Positions 14,684-15,476 of a stretch of DNA of 15,476 nt are shown one piece after another. Below the pieces are notes generated by a model, which did no database searches, had not been told where the DNA came from, and worked only from the letters and a program-made list of their open reading frames with translations. A program made the translations under genes and the position numbers. Source of the DNA: an uncultured Lysobacteraceae bacterium (lineage in GTDB: Bacteria; Pseudomonadota; Gammaproteobacteria; Xanthomonadales; Xanthomonadaceae); NCBI GenBank assembly GCA_946482565.1, contig CAMLSB010000030.1:1-15476 (forward strand), read 5' to 3'. Each line of letters opens with the position of its first letter. The stretch's first letter is position 1.

Positions 14684-15476
14684 AGCCGGGAGACGGGAGG
14701 CGGGAGACGGGAGACGGAGGCGGCGCGGCCGCTGCGGTCGAAGCGTACCTGCGCCGGCACGAGACCAAGGACCTGCTGCGCTTCATCACCTGCGGCAGCG
14801 TCGACGACGGCAAGAGCACGCTGATCGGGCGGCTGCTGCACGACACGAAGCTGCTCCTGGACGACCAGGTGTCGGCGCTGGAGAGCGACAGCCGCCGGCA
14901 CGGCACCCAGGGCGAAGCCATCGATTTCGCGCTGCTGGTGGACGGCCTGGCCGCCGAGCGCGAGCAGGGCATCACGATCGATGTCGCGTACCGGTTCTTC
15001 GCCACCGACCAGCGCAAGTTCATCGTCGCCGACTGCCCGGGCCACGAGCAGTACACGCGCAACATGGCCACGGGCGCGTCCACCGCGGACCTGGCGGTGG
15101 TGCTCGTGGACGCGCGCAAGGGGCTGCTCACGCAGACGCGCCGCCACAGTTACATCGTCTCGCTGCTGGGCATCCGCCATGTGGTGCTGGCGGTGAACAA
15201 GATGGACCTGGTCGCTTACGACCAGTCCGTGTTCGAGCGCATCGCCGCCGAATACCGGGCGCTGGCGGCGACACTGGGGATCATCGACATCACCTGCATT
15301 CCGCTGTCGGCGCTGCAGGGCGACAACCTGCTGGCGCCCTCGCCGGCGACGCCGTGGTACCAGGGGCCGTCGCTGCTTGGACACCTGGAAACGGTGTCCG
15401 TCGCGCGCGGCGTCGCCGACATCGGCTTCCGCATGCCGGTGCAGTGGGTGTGCCGGCCGGACCAGGATTTCCGCGG
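14680..15476 (+). CDS. cysN: Sulfate adenylyltransferase subunit 1 (CysN, possibly CysNC), 3' partial
   Basis: CysN is the GTPase subunit that drives CysD's sulfate activation. From the TTG at 14680, 265 codons are present before the window ends. Visible are the P-loop GSVDDGKST (39-47), the switch stretch [10 protein letters not shown], the G3 motif DCPGHEQY (from residue 118) with RNMATGAS, and the G4 motif NKMD (173-176). Alignment by eye with known CysN starts at [20 protein letters not shown]; the ~19 residues before it (Lys/Gly/Asp/Arg-rich, then four Ala) are not family-like and are encoded largely by a 7-bp repeat. In many relatives CysN is fused to the APS kinase CysC; the cut-off end prevents a check. 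It is translationally coupled to cysD. Confidence 0.93.
   Translation, partial: MKPGDGRRETGDGGGAAAAVEAYLRRHETKDLLRFITCGSVDDGKSTLIGRLLHDTKLLLDDQVSALESDSRRHGTQGEAIDFALLVDGLAAEREQGITIDVAYRFFATDQRKFIVADCPGHEQYTRNMATGASTADLAVVLVDARKGLLTQTRRHSYIVSLLGIRHVVLAVNKMDLVAYDQSVFERIAAEYRALAATLGIIDITCIPLSALQGDNLLAPSPATPWYQGPSLLGHLETVSVARGVADIGFRMPVQWVCRPDQDFR
14687..14714 (+). repeat. 7-bp tandem repeat in the first codons of cysN
   Basis: Four consecutive 7-bp units, CGGGAGA, CGGGAGG, CGGGAGA and CGGGAGA, start 7 nt after the TTG codon, and a degenerate CGGAGGCGG follows. Seven is not a multiple of three, so gain or loss of a unit would shift the cysN frame. I recall similar (CGGGA..)-type heptamer arrays scattered in Xanthomonadaceae genomes; that is memory, not a search. 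Confidence 0.9.

Noticed and set aside
1..15476. Insertion sequences, integrases, attachment sites, tRNA or rRNA genes
   Set aside because: I looked for transposase or integrase motifs, flanking inverted repeats and tRNA-like cloverleafs by eye and saw none. The glycan operon may still be horizontally variable.

Overview
The window is high-GC and gene-dense, with no mobile elements, tRNAs or rRNAs visible. It looks like a gammaproteobacterial chromosome, most likely family Xanthomonadaceae (Lysobacter, Luteimonas or Xanthomonas-like). This rests on an O-antigen/LPS-type cluster ending next to etfA-etfB, which is the known border of the Xanthomonas LPS locus, and on a CGGGAGA-type 7-bp repeat of a kind I recall from this family. 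The genus cannot be fixed from the sequence alone.

Left and centre (1 to about 10850, all plus strand): the 3' part of a surface-polysaccharide operon of at least ten genes. It opens inside a large coiled-coil, two-domain glycosyltransferase (GT2 plus GT4). Next come four genes that make a complete GDP-D-glycero-alpha-D-manno-heptose pathway: hddA (kinase), gmhA (isomerase), hddC (guanylyltransferase) and gmhB (phosphatase). Then follow a zinc-ribbon SAM methyltransferase, a membrane acyltransferase of family 3, a small unrecognised lipoprotein, and a gtrB / GT-C / gtrA set for lipid-linked, periplasmic glycosylation. Nearly every junction is an ATGA, TTGA, GTGA, TGATG or slightly longer overlap, so the genes are probably one transcript with coupled translation. 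No internal promoter was seen.

Centre-right (10875-12562, minus strand): etfB-etfA, the housekeeping electron transfer flavoprotein, convergent with gtrA across only 25 bp. A candidate sigma-70 promoter lies just upstream of etfB.

Right (12669-15476): cysteine biosynthesis. cysK (minus) diverges from cysD-cysN (plus) across a 149-bp regulatory gap. cysN runs off the right edge. Its only plausible start is a TTG overlapping the cysD stop, and its first codons are built from a 7-bp tandem repeat.

Working together, the left block should make GDP-activated heptose, transfer it into a surface glycan, then decorate that glycan by methylation, acylation and periplasmic glycosylation. The right blocks are core metabolism. 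No wholly new system is evident. The most unusual items are the lipoprotein embedded in the operon, the slippage-prone repeat at the cysN start, and the 168-bp repeat with 28-residue periodicity in the coiled-coil glycosyltransferase.
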